Shown: positions 23,051 to 31,966 of the stretch, one piece after another
Position numbering within the stretch: position 1 is the first letter of the stretch
Layout: every line of letters starts with the position of its first letter
NCBI GenBank assembly: GCA_018670825.1
Contig: JABHIW010000045.1
Span: 1-32,469 of the forward strand
DNA length: 32,469 nt
Direction of reading: 5' to 3'
Source of the DNA: Candidatus Scalindua sp.
GTDB taxonomy: Bacteria; Planctomycetota; Brocadiia; Brocadiales; Scalinduaceae
The notes under the pieces: generated by a model
Database searches by the model: none
Told to the model about the DNA's origin: nothing
What the model saw: the letters and a program-made list of their open reading frames with translations, nothing else
Made by a program: the position numbers and the translations under genes

Positions 23051-23137
23051 GTAGCCGCAACCTTCAGGTTGCGTAACTTAAATGTAATTTTCATATCCAT
23101 CAGATGGAGAGATACGCAGGCTGAAGCCTGCGGCTAC
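23051..23137. repeat. REP pair, inverted (GTAGCC family)
   Basis: GTAGCC (23051-23056) and GGCTAC (23132-23137) form an outer inverted repeat. Each is joined to an inner hairpin: GCAACCT-TC-AGGTTGC (23057-23072) and GCAGGCT-GA-AGCCTGC (23116-23131). A single copy of the same unit is at 30705-30728. This is the usual layout of REP pairs mobilised by REP-associated transposases. It differs from the hairpins around the transposase at 15157. Confidence 0.8.
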
Positions 23138-23170
23138 CAGACATTACTATCGCTCAACATATATAAAACT

Positions 23171-25132
23171 ATGGAAAAATACTTTAATACATGCCCAAGA
23201 GATTGTTACGATACTTGTGCCATGATTACGACGGTTGAGGATGGCAAGGCGACGAAACTCCAGGGCGACCCAAAACATCCTATAACACAAGGGTTCCTCT
23301 GCTGGAAGATACAGAACGCCTTAAAGTTTGTGTATTCACCTGAACGCCTGAAACGCCCTCTCAAAAGAGTAGGAAAGAAAGGGACTGACAACTTCAAAGA
23401 GATTACATGGGAAGAGGCCTACCGAGAAATTGCGCACCAGATGGAAGACGTTCAAACTAAACATGGAGCAGAAGCAATATTGCCTTTTCACTATTATGGT
23501 CATATGGGACTGCTTAATAAGCAATTGCCCCAGAGGATTTTCACCACACTGGGCACCAGCAATTGCTCACCCACCGTATGTTCAAATGCAGGAAGAACAG
23601 CCATGCAGTATGTCTATGGCGGATTTTGGGGTCTTGATCCGGAAGAGATCAGCTCTTCCAAACTTATTATCTACTGGGGATTGAACGGGCCATGGAGCAA
23701 TCTGCACGGTTACAATATGGTAAAGAAAGCCGTCCGTAACGGTGCAAAGTTCTATGTCATCGATCCTTTGAAAACGGGTCAACTCGGCAAACATCTCGCT
23801 ATAAAACCAAATACTGACGGCGCTCTTGCACTGGGAATTGCAAATTATTTGATAACAAGCAATATGTATGACAAGGAGCATGTAGAAAAATATACACACG
23901 GTTTTGAACAGTTCAGGGAAGTAGCAAAGGATTTTGACCTTGAAAGGGTTTCAAGGATAACAGACTTATCGGTAGAAGATATTAGAGAGTTGGCAGAAGA
24001 TCTGTATCGGATAAGGCCCAGCTTCATTCACCTGGGATTCGGTATCCAGAAACATCTTTACGGCGGTGAAGCCGCCAGGACTATTGCCCTCCTCCCTCCT
24101 CTGGTAGGCGGATTCAGGGTGCATTATAGCAATACTGACAGAGAAATAGACCTTGGTTTTCTTCAGGGCAAACACCTTATCAGCCCGGAAAAACCGAAAA
24201 CTCAGAAGATGCGTAACATGGCACAACTGGGAAAACTACTTGAGGCGGAAGAGATTAAATTTCTTTTCGTCTTTAATACCAATCCTCTGGTAAATCTTCC
24301 AAACCAGGCACTGGTAAAGAAAGGTATGGAGAGTGAAGATCTCTTTACGGTTGTACACGATATCTTTTTAAATGATACCTGTAGTTATGCGGACATTGTG
24401 CTGCCCGCACCGAGTTTCCTGGAGTCATTTGATATCCACATATGTTATTACCACAATTATCTCTCCATAAACCAGAAGGCAATTGAACCTCTTGGCGAGT
24501 CAAAACCAAACTACCAGGTCTTTAAAGAACTCTCTGAAGCTCTTGGCCTGAACACAAAAGAGCTGTTCCCTCCGGAACGTGAAGTGGCCGAAGAGTTTCT
24601 GAAAAGAAGCAAGGCCGTTGATTTCGCCCTGAGAGACTTGGAACAGAGCGGTTTCTGCAAGATGAAACCCAGACCACAGGATGAATATCTCACTCCATCC
24701 GGAAAAATTGAAATGTATTCTCAACTGGCTGAAAAAGCCAATATTCCGCCACTGCCCGGTTATTATGAAGAGGAAAAGAGTGCGTACCCTTTCCAGTTTC
24801 TAACGGTAAATCATAAACGTATAACACGTTCTCAATTTCATAATATCTGGCAAAAGGAGATAGAACCAATCGTCCTGATTAATGATGAAGACGCTCAAAA
24901 GAAAGGTATAAAGGAAGGTGATTGGGTAAGATTAAAAAATGACCAAGACACTTTGAACATGAAAGCACGTCCTACGAAGGACATAAAACAGGGAGTTACC
25001 CTGGCCTATGGTGGGCTGTGGTCGAAACTGTGTGAAGGTAAAGGCGTCAACACCCTGATCCCTGATGTCGTTCAGGATTTTGGAGGTAACGCAACATATA
25101 ACTCCACGTATGTTCAAATTGAAAGGCTGTAA
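23171..25132 (+). CDS. Molybdopterin (Mo/W-bisPGD) oxidoreductase, cytoplasmic
   Basis: The 653-residue protein starts directly with the [4Fe-4S] domain: MEKYFNTCPRDCYDTC supplies three cysteines and GFLCWK the fourth. The molybdopterin domain follows with TLGTSNCSPTVCSNAGRTA; a cysteine there may ligate the metal. KFYVIDPLKTGQ, VFNTNPLVNLPN and CSYADIVLPAPSFLESFD are also seen, with a C-terminal molydopterin-dinucleotide-binding domain (FQFLTVNHKRITRSQFHN and GVTLAYGGLWS). No Tat signal is present, so it should be cytoplasmic. The longer frame from 23069 runs through a REP hairpin and is not the real start. Substrate is unknown; no Fe-S or membrane partner subunit lies next to it. Confidence 0.9.
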   Translation: MEKYFNTCPRDCYDTCAMITTVEDGKATKLQGDPKHPITQGFLCWKIQNALKFVYSPERLKRPLKRVGKKGTDNFKEITWEEAYREIAHQMEDVQTKHGAEAILPFHYYGHMGLLNKQLPQRIFTTLGTSNCSPTVCSNAGRTAMQYVYGGFWGLDPEEISSSKLIIYWGLNGPWSNLHGYNMVKKAVRNGAKFYVIDPLKTGQLGKHLAIKPNTDGALALGIANYLITSNMYDKEHVEKYTHGFEQFREVAKDFDLERVSRITDLSVEDIRELAEDLYRIRPSFIHLGFGIQKHLYGGEAARTIALLPPLVGGFRVHYSNTDREIDLGFLQGKHLISPEKPKTQKMRNMAQLGKLLEAEEIKFLFVFNTNPLVNLPNQALVKKGMESEDLFTVVHDIFLNDTCSYADIVLPAPSFLESFDIHICYYHNYLSINQKAIEPLGESKPNYQVFKELSEALGLNTKELFPPEREVAEEFLKRSKAVDFALRDLEQSGFCKMKPRPQDEYLTPSGKIEMYSQLAEKANIPPLPGYYEEEKSAYPFQFLTVNHKRITRSQFHNIWQKEIEPIVLINDEDAQKKGIKEGDWVRLKNDQDTLNMKARPTKDIKQGVTLAYGGLWSKLCEGKGVNTLIPDVVQDFGGNATYNSTYVQIERL

Positions 25133-25192
25133 TGTTGTATAGTTAAACCAGGCTCCCATGCAGGAGCGTGTAATCGGGATAAGAGCAGGTAT

Positions 25193-26251
25193 CTAAAACT
25201 CCGGAAGAGGTGTAGATGATTCCTCGGAGAGGTTTGATTTTCTGTTCCCCATGGCCATTTTTTCAAACTGATTAAAATGTTCCGGTTCTCCGATCACTGC
25301 CACTTTGTCTCCCACCTCTATCAGGGTGTGAGCACGAGGGTTAAATATTATTTTTCCATCCTTTTTTTTCAGGGCCACAATTACTACCCAGTTTTTTGCT
25401 CTAATGTCTGCTTCTTTAATGGTTTTGCCTGCCAATGCTGACGCCTCTTCTACAACAACCTCTTCTATTTGAATTTCCATATTACCGGCTTTTGCCGTTA
25501 GCTCCAGAAAGTCAACTACCGTTGGTTTAAGTATGGTATGGGCTATCCTGATGCCTCCAATATGATAGGGAGAGACGACCTTGTCCGCACCCGCTCTTGT
25601 CAGCTTGTAATCCGCACCCTCTTCATTTGCCCTTGTTACTATAAAGAGGTCCTTATTAAGTCCCCTTGCGCTGAGCACAACGTAAAGGTTCTGGGCATCT
25701 GAATCAAGGACTGATATAAGCCCCTTTGCTTTTTCTATACCTACGCTCTTAAGGAGATCGTCTCTTGTCGCGTCTCCATAGGTGATTATGACATCGTCAT
25801 CTATATCGAGTTCCAGGGGTTCTTTTTCCACGATAACAAAAGGTATTCCCTTCTGTTTTAATTCATTGCAGATTACCTTGCCCATACGGCCGTAACCGCA
25901 GACAATATAGTGATTTTCCAACGACTCTAACACCTTTTTCAATTTTCTCCTCCCAAAAACATCCTGAATTTCACCTTCAAATATAGCCTTAAGCCCATAA
26001 TTTAATGCATAAGCCACAACACCCAGACTAAAAAATATCAGGCCGATGGTAAAGGCCTTTCCCGCTTTTGAGAGTGGTTCTATTTCATGGAACCCTACCG
26101 TCGAGAAGGTGATAACAGTCATATAGAGGGAATCAAATATATTCCATCCCTCAATAATAGAGTAACCTGCAGTACCTGACGATAAAACAACAATGAAAAG
26201 GACCAGGGAAAGAATTAACTTTTTTCTAAATGTGATTTCACTGTTTTGCAT
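25193..26251 (-). CDS. Two-TM potassium channel with RCK (TrkA-N/TrkA-C) regulatory domain
   Basis: This 352-residue MthK-like channel has a first membrane helix at about 12-32 and a pore loop with selectivity filter T51-V-G-F in VITFSTVGFHE. The second helix is AFTIGLIFFSLGVVAYAL. The cytoplasmic RCK domain begins with HYIVCGYGRMGKVICNEL, a Rossmann nucleotide or ion-binding fold, and continues with IITYGDATRDDLL. A TrkA-C domain follows from about 265 (GKTIKEADIRAKNWVVIVALKK and LIEVGDKVAVIGEP). It would conduct K+ and gate on a cytosolic ligand. It lies 124 bp downstream of aconitase on the same strand. Confidence 0.93.
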   Translation of the reverse strand: MQNSEITFRKKLILSLVLFIVVLSSGTAGYSIIEGWNIFDSLYMTVITFSTVGFHEIEPLSKAGKAFTIGLIFFSLGVVAYALNYGLKAIFEGEIQDVFGRRKLKKVLESLENHYIVCGYGRMGKVICNELKQKGIPFVIVEKEPLELDIDDDVIITYGDATRDDLLKSVGIEKAKGLISVLDSDAQNLYVVLSARGLNKDLFIVTRANEEGADYKLTRAGADKVVSPYHIGGIRIAHTILKPTVVDFLELTAKAGNMEIQIEEVVVEEASALAGKTIKEADIRAKNWVVIVALKKKDGKIIFNPRAHTLIEVGDKVAVIGEPEHFNQFEKMAMGNRKSNLSEESSTPLPEF

Positions 26252-26375
26252 TAAGTACGGAAAATTATGAAATTAGATTTTGTATCAAAAAATACCGCAG
26301 GCAGTTGCTGTCATTTTGGTTTATTCGCTCAAAAACTGCTAGAATCCGGATCAGAAATCAAGGATCCCCCTGACA

Positions 26376-28637
26376 TTAACCATTTAAATCTTTAGCGATT
26401 TTATTTAATGCGGAACCTGCACGGAACCATTCTATCTGTTGTTCTGACATAGTATGTTTGGTTTCTATGTCCTCTTCGGTTCCATCGCTGTGCTTGATAT
26501 TTACGGAAACATTATTGCCCGGAGCTAAACTGTCCAAACCCGTAATCGACACCTTATTATCCTCGCAGAACTTTTCATAGTCTGCTGGATTAACGAATGT
26601 CAGAGGAATGATGCCCTGCTTCTTTAAATTGGTCTCGTGGATTCGGGCGAATGAACGGACGATTACCACGACGGCACCAAGAAATCTAGGTGACATGGCA
26701 GCATGCTCACGTGAAGATCCCTCTCCATAGTTTTCATCACCCACAACAACCCATGAGGTTCCACGTTTCTTGTAATCACGGGCAATATCTGAAAACCTTA
26801 TGCCACTCTCACCGGTGAAGAGATTTTTTCCTGTACCGGCTGGACCACCAAACGCGTTCACGGCCCCAAAAAAGGCATTATCAGATATACGATCCAGATG
26901 CCCTCTGAACTTCAGCCACGGTCCCGCAGGAGAAATATGATCGGTTGTACACTTCCCGGAAGCTTTTAACAACAAAGGAACATCAATAAAATCATTACCA
27001 TCCCATGGCAAGAAAGGGGCCAATATCTGAAGACGTTCTGATTCGGGATTGATGGTAATCTCTACTTTTGAACCATCTTCCACAGGCGGAACATAACCTT
27101 TGCCGAGGCCGGTAAATCCGGCAGATGGCAACTCTTCCGCAGAAGGAGCTTCCAACATTACCTCCTCTCCGGAAATAGTTTTCAATTTATCTTTTAACGG
27201 ATTAAAGGAGAGAGAACCTGAAAAGGCATATGCCGTAACAATTTCAGGAGAGCTGATAAATGAAAGCGTCTCTGTATTACCATCATTACGGGCACGAAAA
27301 TTTCTATTATAAGAATTAACAATAGTGTTTCTCTCACCTTCTTTGATATCGGTCCGTTTCCACTGTCCTATACATGGACCACAGGCATTGGCCAAGACCG
27401 TCGCACCGGCATCAGTAAGGGTTTTCATCTGTCCATCACGTTTAATGGTATCTTCTATCAGGTTTGACCCCGGCGTCACCAATAGCGGAATGGACAATTT
27501 CAGGCCTTTTCCAACAGCATCCTTTGCCACAGCAGCCGCGCGCCCCATGTCCTCATAAGATGAGTTTGTACAGGAACCGATAAGAGCATATTTAATATTA
27601 TCAGGATAATCTTCCTTAACTATTTCTTCTTTGAACTCTGATACAGAACGCACTTTATCAGGTGTATGAGGACCACAGACCAGCGGCTCAAGTTCTGATA
27701 GGTTTATTTCAACAATCTTATCATAGTATTTATCAGGATCCGCATATACCTCATCATCGGCCCTGAAACTCGCTGAATATTCCTCCGCTAAAGCGGCAAT
27801 GTCAGACCTATCGGTTGTCCTCAGATAATCCGACATTCTTAAATCGAAAGGAAATGTAGATGTCGTGGCGCCGTGTTCCGCTCCCATGTTACATATAGTT
27901 GCCTTACCAGTGCATGAAATAGAAGCTGCTCCATCCCCAAAATATTCGACGACAGAACCGGTTCCTCCTTTAACGGTAAGCTCTTTCATTACTCTCAGAA
28001 TGACGTCCTTGGCAGATGCCCAGCCGGATAATTTACCGGTTAATTTTATACCGATAACACCAGGCCACTTTATACCAAAAGGCAATCCTACCATAACGTC
28101 TACTGCATCCGCACCACCCACGCCAATTGCCAGCATACCCAGCCCCCCTCCATTTGGAGTGTGTGAGTCGGTACCAATAAGCAGGGCACCCGGAAAAGCA
28201 TAATTCTCTAAAACTACCTGATGAATAATCCCTGCCCCAGGGTCCCAGAAACCCATACCGTATTTTTTTGCGGAAGATGACAGAAAGTCATAAACCTCCT
28301 TATTTGTCATCTTTGCGGCAGGTAGATCATCTTCCACACCCTGTTGTGCCAGTATCAAGTGGTCACAATGGACAGTCGTCTGTACTTGCACAGATGGTAC
28401 ACCTGACGACATAAATTGCAATATCGCCATTTGGGCGGTTGCGTCCTGCATCGCAACCCTATCAGGATACAGATCTACATTTGATTCCTTTCGCGTATAT
28501 GGTTTTATGTCCTCCAGCTTCATATGAGAATAGAGGGTTTTTTCCGTTAGGGTCAAGCCCCTTCCCAGAATATCTCGTGCTCTCTGGTGTTTTTTTTCTA
28601 TATCCTTATATAATTTTTTGCATGTCTCAATTGTCAT
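26376..28637 (-). CDS. acnA: Aconitate hydratase, mitochondrial-type
   Basis: Aconitase isomerises citrate to isocitrate through a [4Fe-4S] cluster. The 753-residue protein has the layout of the mitochondrial type, not the longer bacterial AcnA. The cluster cysteines are in GSCTNSS (about 353) and ANACGPCIGQ (about 416 and 419). Substrate segments include DATAQMAILQFMSSG, TVHCDHLI, LIGTDSHTPNGGGLG, NSYNRNFRARNDGN and the C-terminal VVVGDENYGEGSSREHAA swivel-domain motif. The Shine-Dalgarno AAGGGGGA precedes the ATG, and a TATAAT box lies 36 nt upstream. With KorABCD and SucCD in this window it supplies several steps of an oxidative or reductive TCA route. Confidence 0.97.
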   Translation of the reverse strand: MTIETCKKLYKDIEKKHQRARDILGRGLTLTEKTLYSHMKLEDIKPYTRKESNVDLYPDRVAMQDATAQMAILQFMSSGVPSVQVQTTVHCDHLILAQQGVEDDLPAAKMTNKEVYDFLSSSAKKYGMGFWDPGAGIIHQVVLENYAFPGALLIGTDSHTPNGGGLGMLAIGVGGADAVDVMVGLPFGIKWPGVIGIKLTGKLSGWASAKDVILRVMKELTVKGGTGSVVEYFGDGAASISCTGKATICNMGAEHGATTSTFPFDLRMSDYLRTTDRSDIAALAEEYSASFRADDEVYADPDKYYDKIVEINLSELEPLVCGPHTPDKVRSVSEFKEEIVKEDYPDNIKYALIGSCTNSSYEDMGRAAAVAKDAVGKGLKLSIPLLVTPGSNLIEDTIKRDGQMKTLTDAGATVLANACGPCIGQWKRTDIKEGERNTIVNSYNRNFRARNDGNTETLSFISSPEIVTAYAFSGSLSFNPLKDKLKTISGEEVMLEAPSAEELPSAGFTGLGKGYVPPVEDGSKVEITINPESERLQILAPFLPWDGNDFIDVPLLLKASGKCTTDHISPAGPWLKFRGHLDRISDNAFFGAVNAFGGPAGTGKNLFTGESGIRFSDIARDYKKRGTSWVVVGDENYGEGSSREHAAMSPRFLGAVVVIVRSFARIHETNLKKQGIIPLTFVNPADYEKFCEDNKVSITGLDSLAPGNNVSVNIKHSDGTEEDIETKHTMSEQQIEWFRAGSALNKIAKDLNG

Positions 28638-28673
28638 ATTTTCCCCCTTGTAATGCCCATTTCTTATCTATAT

Positions 28674-28679
28674 ATTATA
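28674..28679 (-). promoter_or_regulatory. Candidate -10 box for aconitase
   Basis: A perfect TATAAT on the - strand lies 36 nt before the aconitase ATG. Predicted start is about 28667. No good -35 is seen at 16-18 bp, so an activator or chance match is possible. Confidence 0.35.
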
Positions 28680-28756
28680 GCGGCAAGCGAGCTTGATGCG
28701 CCTGAAGTTTAACGTGATCTAAAGTTGTAATAAAAACCATTATTCCCTTTTTCATT

Positions 28757-28772
28757 AAGCGTGAAAACGCTT
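28757..28772. other. Hairpin with GAAA tetraloop
   Basis: AAGCGT (28757-28762), GAAA loop and ACGCTT (28767-28772) form a perfect 6-bp stem with a stable loop in the 375-bp gap between aconitase and the hydrolase gene. Confidence 0.4.
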
Positions 28773-28837
28773 CCTGAAAAAGAGGTTTTAAAGCACTCAG
28801 CATAGTCAGCTTTGCAAAGAATTTGTACAACAACATG

Positions 28838-28854
28838 ATACCATAATATGGTAT
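28838..28854. promoter_or_regulatory. 17-bp perfect palindrome, possible operator
   Basis: ATACCATA (28838-28845), a central A, and TATGGTAT (28847-28854) form a perfect dyad between divergent genes. Its size and odd centre suit a dimeric repressor site. Nothing else in 28680-29012 is recognisable apart from small hairpins, including ACTAAGC-TCC-GCTTAGT at 28968-28984. Confidence 0.4.
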
Positions 28855-29012
28855 AAGTGCAAGCCTGCCTAACGGAACGCAGACCAAGGAATATAGGTTT
28901 TTCAGATCTGGAAAATTCGTTAATTCATAAAACGTATATTTGTTTATTCCGTAAAACTGTAAAGATAACTAAGCTCCGCTTAGTCAAAAAAATAGACGAA
29001 AGGAACTGATTT

Positions 29013-29855
29013 ATGAAGATTGGAAAATATGAGCTACATTCAATTGAGACCGGGAGGTTTGCCCTTGACGGCGGTGCAATGTTTGGAATTGTACCAAAGG
29101 AGTTATGGGGTAAGCTCCATCCTTCAGATGGTCAGAACAGGATAGAGATGGCCCTCAGGTCCCTACTCATCATGGATGATAAACGCAAAATCCTTGTTGA
29201 CACCGGCATCGGTACAAAACTTTCAAAAAAAAACCAGAAAATCTATAAAATTGACCAAACCAAGCACAATCTTGAAGCATCCCTGGAAAAATATGGTCTG
29301 GAAACGAAGGATATAACTGACGTGATTCTAACGCATCTACATCTGGACCATGTTGGAGGAGCCACTTATTTAGAAGGCAAGAAGCATAAGCTTACGTTTC
29401 CAAACGCAGCACATTACGTCCAGAAAACACATCACGAATGGGCAATAAAGCCAAGTGAAAGGGATAAAGGGAGTTTTATCAGAGAAGATTTCAAGACAAT
29501 CGAAGGAGAGGGAAAACTAAGGCTTTTAGATGGGTACGCCATGATATTACCAAATATTGACGTAATAATCTATGACGGCCACACTATAGGACAGCAGCTC
29601 ATAAAAATATCAGACGGAATAAACACGCTCGTTTACTGCGGTGATGTAATACCTTTTACCTCTCATATCAATCTACCGTATATAGCAAGTTATGATATTA
29701 GCCCAATAACGTCAATTGAAGACAAAGAGAAATTACTAACAAGAGCATGTAATGGAGACTGGGTACTTTTCTTCGAACATGATCCTGTAACGGAAGCCGT
29801 CAAAGTAGAAAAAATAAAGAAAGAGTATACGATAAAGGAAACAATATCTTTATAG
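29013..29855 (+). CDS. Metallo-beta-lactamase-fold hydrolase
   Basis: The 280-residue protein has the dizinc motif THLHLDHVGG (H108, H110, D112, H113). A later histidine is in DGHTIGQQL, the bridging aspartate in YCGDVIP, and the last histidine in FFEHDPVTE. LVDTGIGTKLSKK lies near the N-terminus. The arrangement resembles lactonase-type members of the superfamily, but substrates vary too widely to assign one. There is no signal peptide. AAAGGA lies about 10 nt before the ATG. The SDR gene follows 74 bp later on the same strand and may be co-transcribed. Confidence 0.88.
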   Translation: MKIGKYELHSIETGRFALDGGAMFGIVPKELWGKLHPSDGQNRIEMALRSLLIMDDKRKILVDTGIGTKLSKKNQKIYKIDQTKHNLEASLEKYGLETKDITDVILTHLHLDHVGGATYLEGKKHKLTFPNAAHYVQKTHHEWAIKPSERDKGSFIREDFKTIEGEGKLRLLDGYAMILPNIDVIIYDGHTIGQQLIKISDGINTLVYCGDVIPFTSHINLPYIASYDISPITSIEDKEKLLTRACNGDWVLFFEHDPVTEAVKVEKIKKEYTIKETISL

Positions 29856-29929
29856 ATTTTTCTGACAGTACAAGCAGGACATTTTTAACATTAGAAACCT
29901 GTAAATCACGTTAAAAAAGAGAGGTTACT

Positions 29930-30679
29930 TTGAAGCTTAAAGGGAAAGTTGCGATCGTAACAGCAGCAAGCAGTGACAGAGGGAGCGCTATTGCAGAACT
30001 CCTTGCATCCGAAGGTGCGTCTGTAACAATTAATTACTTCAAAAACAGGAAGAGTGCTGAATCTGTCTTAAAGAGAATAGAAAACCGTGGCGGCAAGGCG
30101 ATGGTAAAGCAAGCTGACGTAACCGTAAAAGCAAGTGTGAATAAAATGGTTAAGGAGACTGTCAGAAAATTTGGCAGCATAGACATACTTGTGAACAATG
30201 CACATGGTACCATAAGACGAAAAGCCCTTGAAGCAACTGTATGGAATGAATTCACAGAAAACTTGAACGGTGCGATAAAGGGCGCGCACAACTGTTGCCT
30301 GGCGGTAATTAGTGAGATGCAGAAGAAAAAATGGGGAAGGATCATTAACATAATGGACAATATAGTTAATGAACCCGTAAAAGGATATACCTGTCATATA
30401 ACAGCCCAATCAGCATTGGTTGGATTGACGAGAAGCCTTGCAGTTGAGCTGGGCCGCTTCGGAATAACTGCTAATTTGGTAAATGCGGGGTTTACTCTAG
30501 CGAAGAAAACACCTCATGCACCACCTCGTATACAGAAGGCGATGGCCGAACAGACACCACTTCAGAGGCTTGCACTACCCATAGACATTGCCAAGGCCGT
30601 TCTGTTCTATGCTACTGATATGTCTGATTTTGTAACCGGAAATTGTCTATCAGTTGATGGCGGCAAGACAATGCGCTGA
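29930..30679 (+). CDS. SDR-fold protein lacking catalytic residues (probable pseudoenzyme)
   Basis: The 249-residue protein aligns over its full length with FabG-type short-chain dehydrogenases: LKGKVAIVTAASSDRG, VKQADVTVKASV, IDILVNNAH, GRIINIMDN, ALVGLTRSLAVELGRFGITANLVNAGF and a C-terminal GNCLSVDGGKTM. The key residues have changed. The YxxxK pair is H156 and Q160, the catalytic serine is D143, and the glycine-rich TGxxxGxG loop reads TAASSDRGSA. The fold seems intact and the frame is open, so selection probably maintains it for a binding or structural role. The start is TTG at 29930 with AGAGG 5 nt upstream. Chemistry by an unusual mechanism cannot be excluded. Confidence 0.85.
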   Translation: MKLKGKVAIVTAASSDRGSAIAELLASEGASVTINYFKNRKSAESVLKRIENRGGKAMVKQADVTVKASVNKMVKETVRKFGSIDILVNNAHGTIRRKALEATVWNEFTENLNGAIKGAHNCCLAVISEMQKKKWGRIINIMDNIVNEPVKGYTCHITAQSALVGLTRSLAVELGRFGITANLVNAGFTLAKKTPHAPPRIQKAMAEQTPLQRLALPIDIAKAVLFYATDMSDFVTGNCLSVDGGKTMR

Positions 30680-30704
30680 TTGATATTTACATTTTAACAC
30701 AATA

Positions 30705-30728
30705 GTAGCCGCAGGCTTAAGTCTGCGC
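30705..30728. repeat. Single REP unit (GTAGCC family)
   Basis: GTAGCC (30705-30710) is followed by the hairpin GCAGGCTTAAGTCTGC (30711-30726, one G-T pair) and GC. It is the same unit as each half of the pair at 23051-23137 and lies just after the SDR gene. Confidence 0.7.
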
Positions 30729-30806
30729 AAAATAAGTAAGAGGACATAACATAAAGGCTACTTTCAATATTTATGAATCATTTACCAGGATTTTGGGCCT
30801 AATCTA

Positions 30807-31232
30807 TTATGTTGCATCCATTCTGATCAATTTTTCAACTATTTTGAACAGGTCTTCAGCATTAAAGGGTTTGTAAATACAATCAACATTATCTTGTGAG
30901 TTAATTGTCTCAATCACTCCCTCATTAAAATTATTTCCAGTAATAAATAAAACAGGAAGTTCTGAACTTATGACCCTGCATCTTTTGAATAATTCATATC
31001 CATTCATTTTGGGCATATCATAATCTGTTATCAGTAGATCAAAGGTTTGTTGTTTTAACAAATTGATTGCCGCCTCGCCATCCTGTGCTGTTTGAACGGA
31101 ATAAAGCCCTGCATCTTCTAGCAGAGATTTTATTATCACTCTAACCGGCTCATCATCATCAACAACTAATATCCTCTTCTCATTTACCGCTTTTTTTAAA
31201 TCATCCTGATCATTTTGCAAGGAACTATCCAT
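30807..31232 (-). CDS. Stand-alone response-regulator receiver protein
   Basis: The 141-residue protein is almost only a CheY-like receiver. The acidic pocket is in RILVVDDDEPV (D25-D27), the phospho-acceptor is D70 in LLITDYDMPKMNG, the switch threonine is in LFITGNN, and the lysine in CIYKPF. About 18 polar residues precede it. No output domain is present, so it would act through a protein partner. The start at 31232 is chosen because GGAAGGGGG lies directly upstream as a Shine-Dalgarno; the frame to 31250 would translate through it. No histidine kinase is nearby. Confidence 0.92.
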   Translation of the reverse strand: MDSSLQNDQDDLKKAVNEKRILVVDDDEPVRVIIKSLLEDAGLYSVQTAQDGEAAINLLKQQTFDLLITDYDMPKMNGYELFKRCRVISSELPVLFITGNNFNEGVIETINSQDNVDCIYKPFNAEDLFKIVEKLIRMDAT

Positions 31233-31403
31233 AATATTGCCCCCTTCCAAAGTTTACGCAGAAAATTAATAAAACAACATCAGTCAATACCGATACAAGC
31301 AATCCCGCATCGCAGGACAATATATGAATTTTCCCGCAATGTCAACTTGTTTTTTTGTTATCAATAATTTCCACATTGTAAAGATGTTTTGTTCTATATA
31401 ATA

Positions 31404-31856
31404 ATGACAACTATGACAAAAAGGACAGACAAAATAATTTTACCAAAATTTGGCAAATACCTTGAGTATCTAAGGAAGAGTAAGAACTTGAAGCAGTCTC
31501 AGGTAATTTACAAAAGCAATAAGATAAAGAATGGATCCAGAATTTCCAGCAGTAATCTATCCCGTTATGAAGCGGGGAAAACCGGCGACCCTTCATTCTC
31601 ATTATTAAAAACATTTTCTATTATTTATGAAGAACCACTTGAAAATATTATTAAAGTTTTAATGGAAGAGAAATATGGTGTAGATATCGGATATAAGAAA
31701 CTAGACCAATCTTATATAAAAGAATCAGAACCTATCTACGCACTTCAATTGGATGAAATTAATGAGTTGATTAAAAAATTGAATACTAACGGCCTGTTTA
31801 TGCTAAAGGCGATTCTAAGGGGCCTTGGCACACAAAAAGAGTTTTTAGCAGATTAA
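31404..31856 (+). CDS. XRE-type helix-turn-helix regulator
   Basis: The protein of about 150 residues has an N-terminal HTH_3-like domain: FGKYLEYLRKSKNLKQSQV, then ISSSNLSRYEAGKTGDPSFSLLKTFSIIY as recognition helix and following helices. A helical C-terminus (EINELIKKLNTNGLFMLKAILRGLG) could mediate dimers. The reading frame opens with TTG at 31389. ATG at 31404 or 31413 is more plausible; the latter lies 10 nt after a TATAAT box (31397-31402) and would be near-leaderless. It diverges from the receiver gene across a 170-bp gap. Targets are unknown. Confidence 0.78.
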   Translation: MTTMTKRTDKIILPKFGKYLEYLRKSKNLKQSQVIYKSNKIKNGSRISSSNLSRYEAGKTGDPSFSLLKTFSIIYEEPLENIIKVLMEEKYGVDIGYKKLDQSYIKESEPIYALQLDEINELIKKLNTNGLFMLKAILRGLGTQKEFLAD

Positions 31857-31966
31857 GGCCGTACTCAGCTTTTCGTAATTTGAAATGTTAAACTGGCAGG
31901 TTGAGAAAATCCCTGTTAATACTCAGAAGAAGGAACACTACTATACGCTTCCCTGATCACACCGTA

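Noticed and set aside
23069..23170. N-terminal 34-residue extension of the molybdopterin oxidoreductase
   Set aside because: It is translated from the REP pair and lacks any family similarity; the Fe-S domain starts at 23171.
28675..28887. 70-residue open frame on the - strand upstream of aconitase
   Set aside because: It overlaps the candidate aconitase -10 box and two hairpins and shows no recognisable domain.
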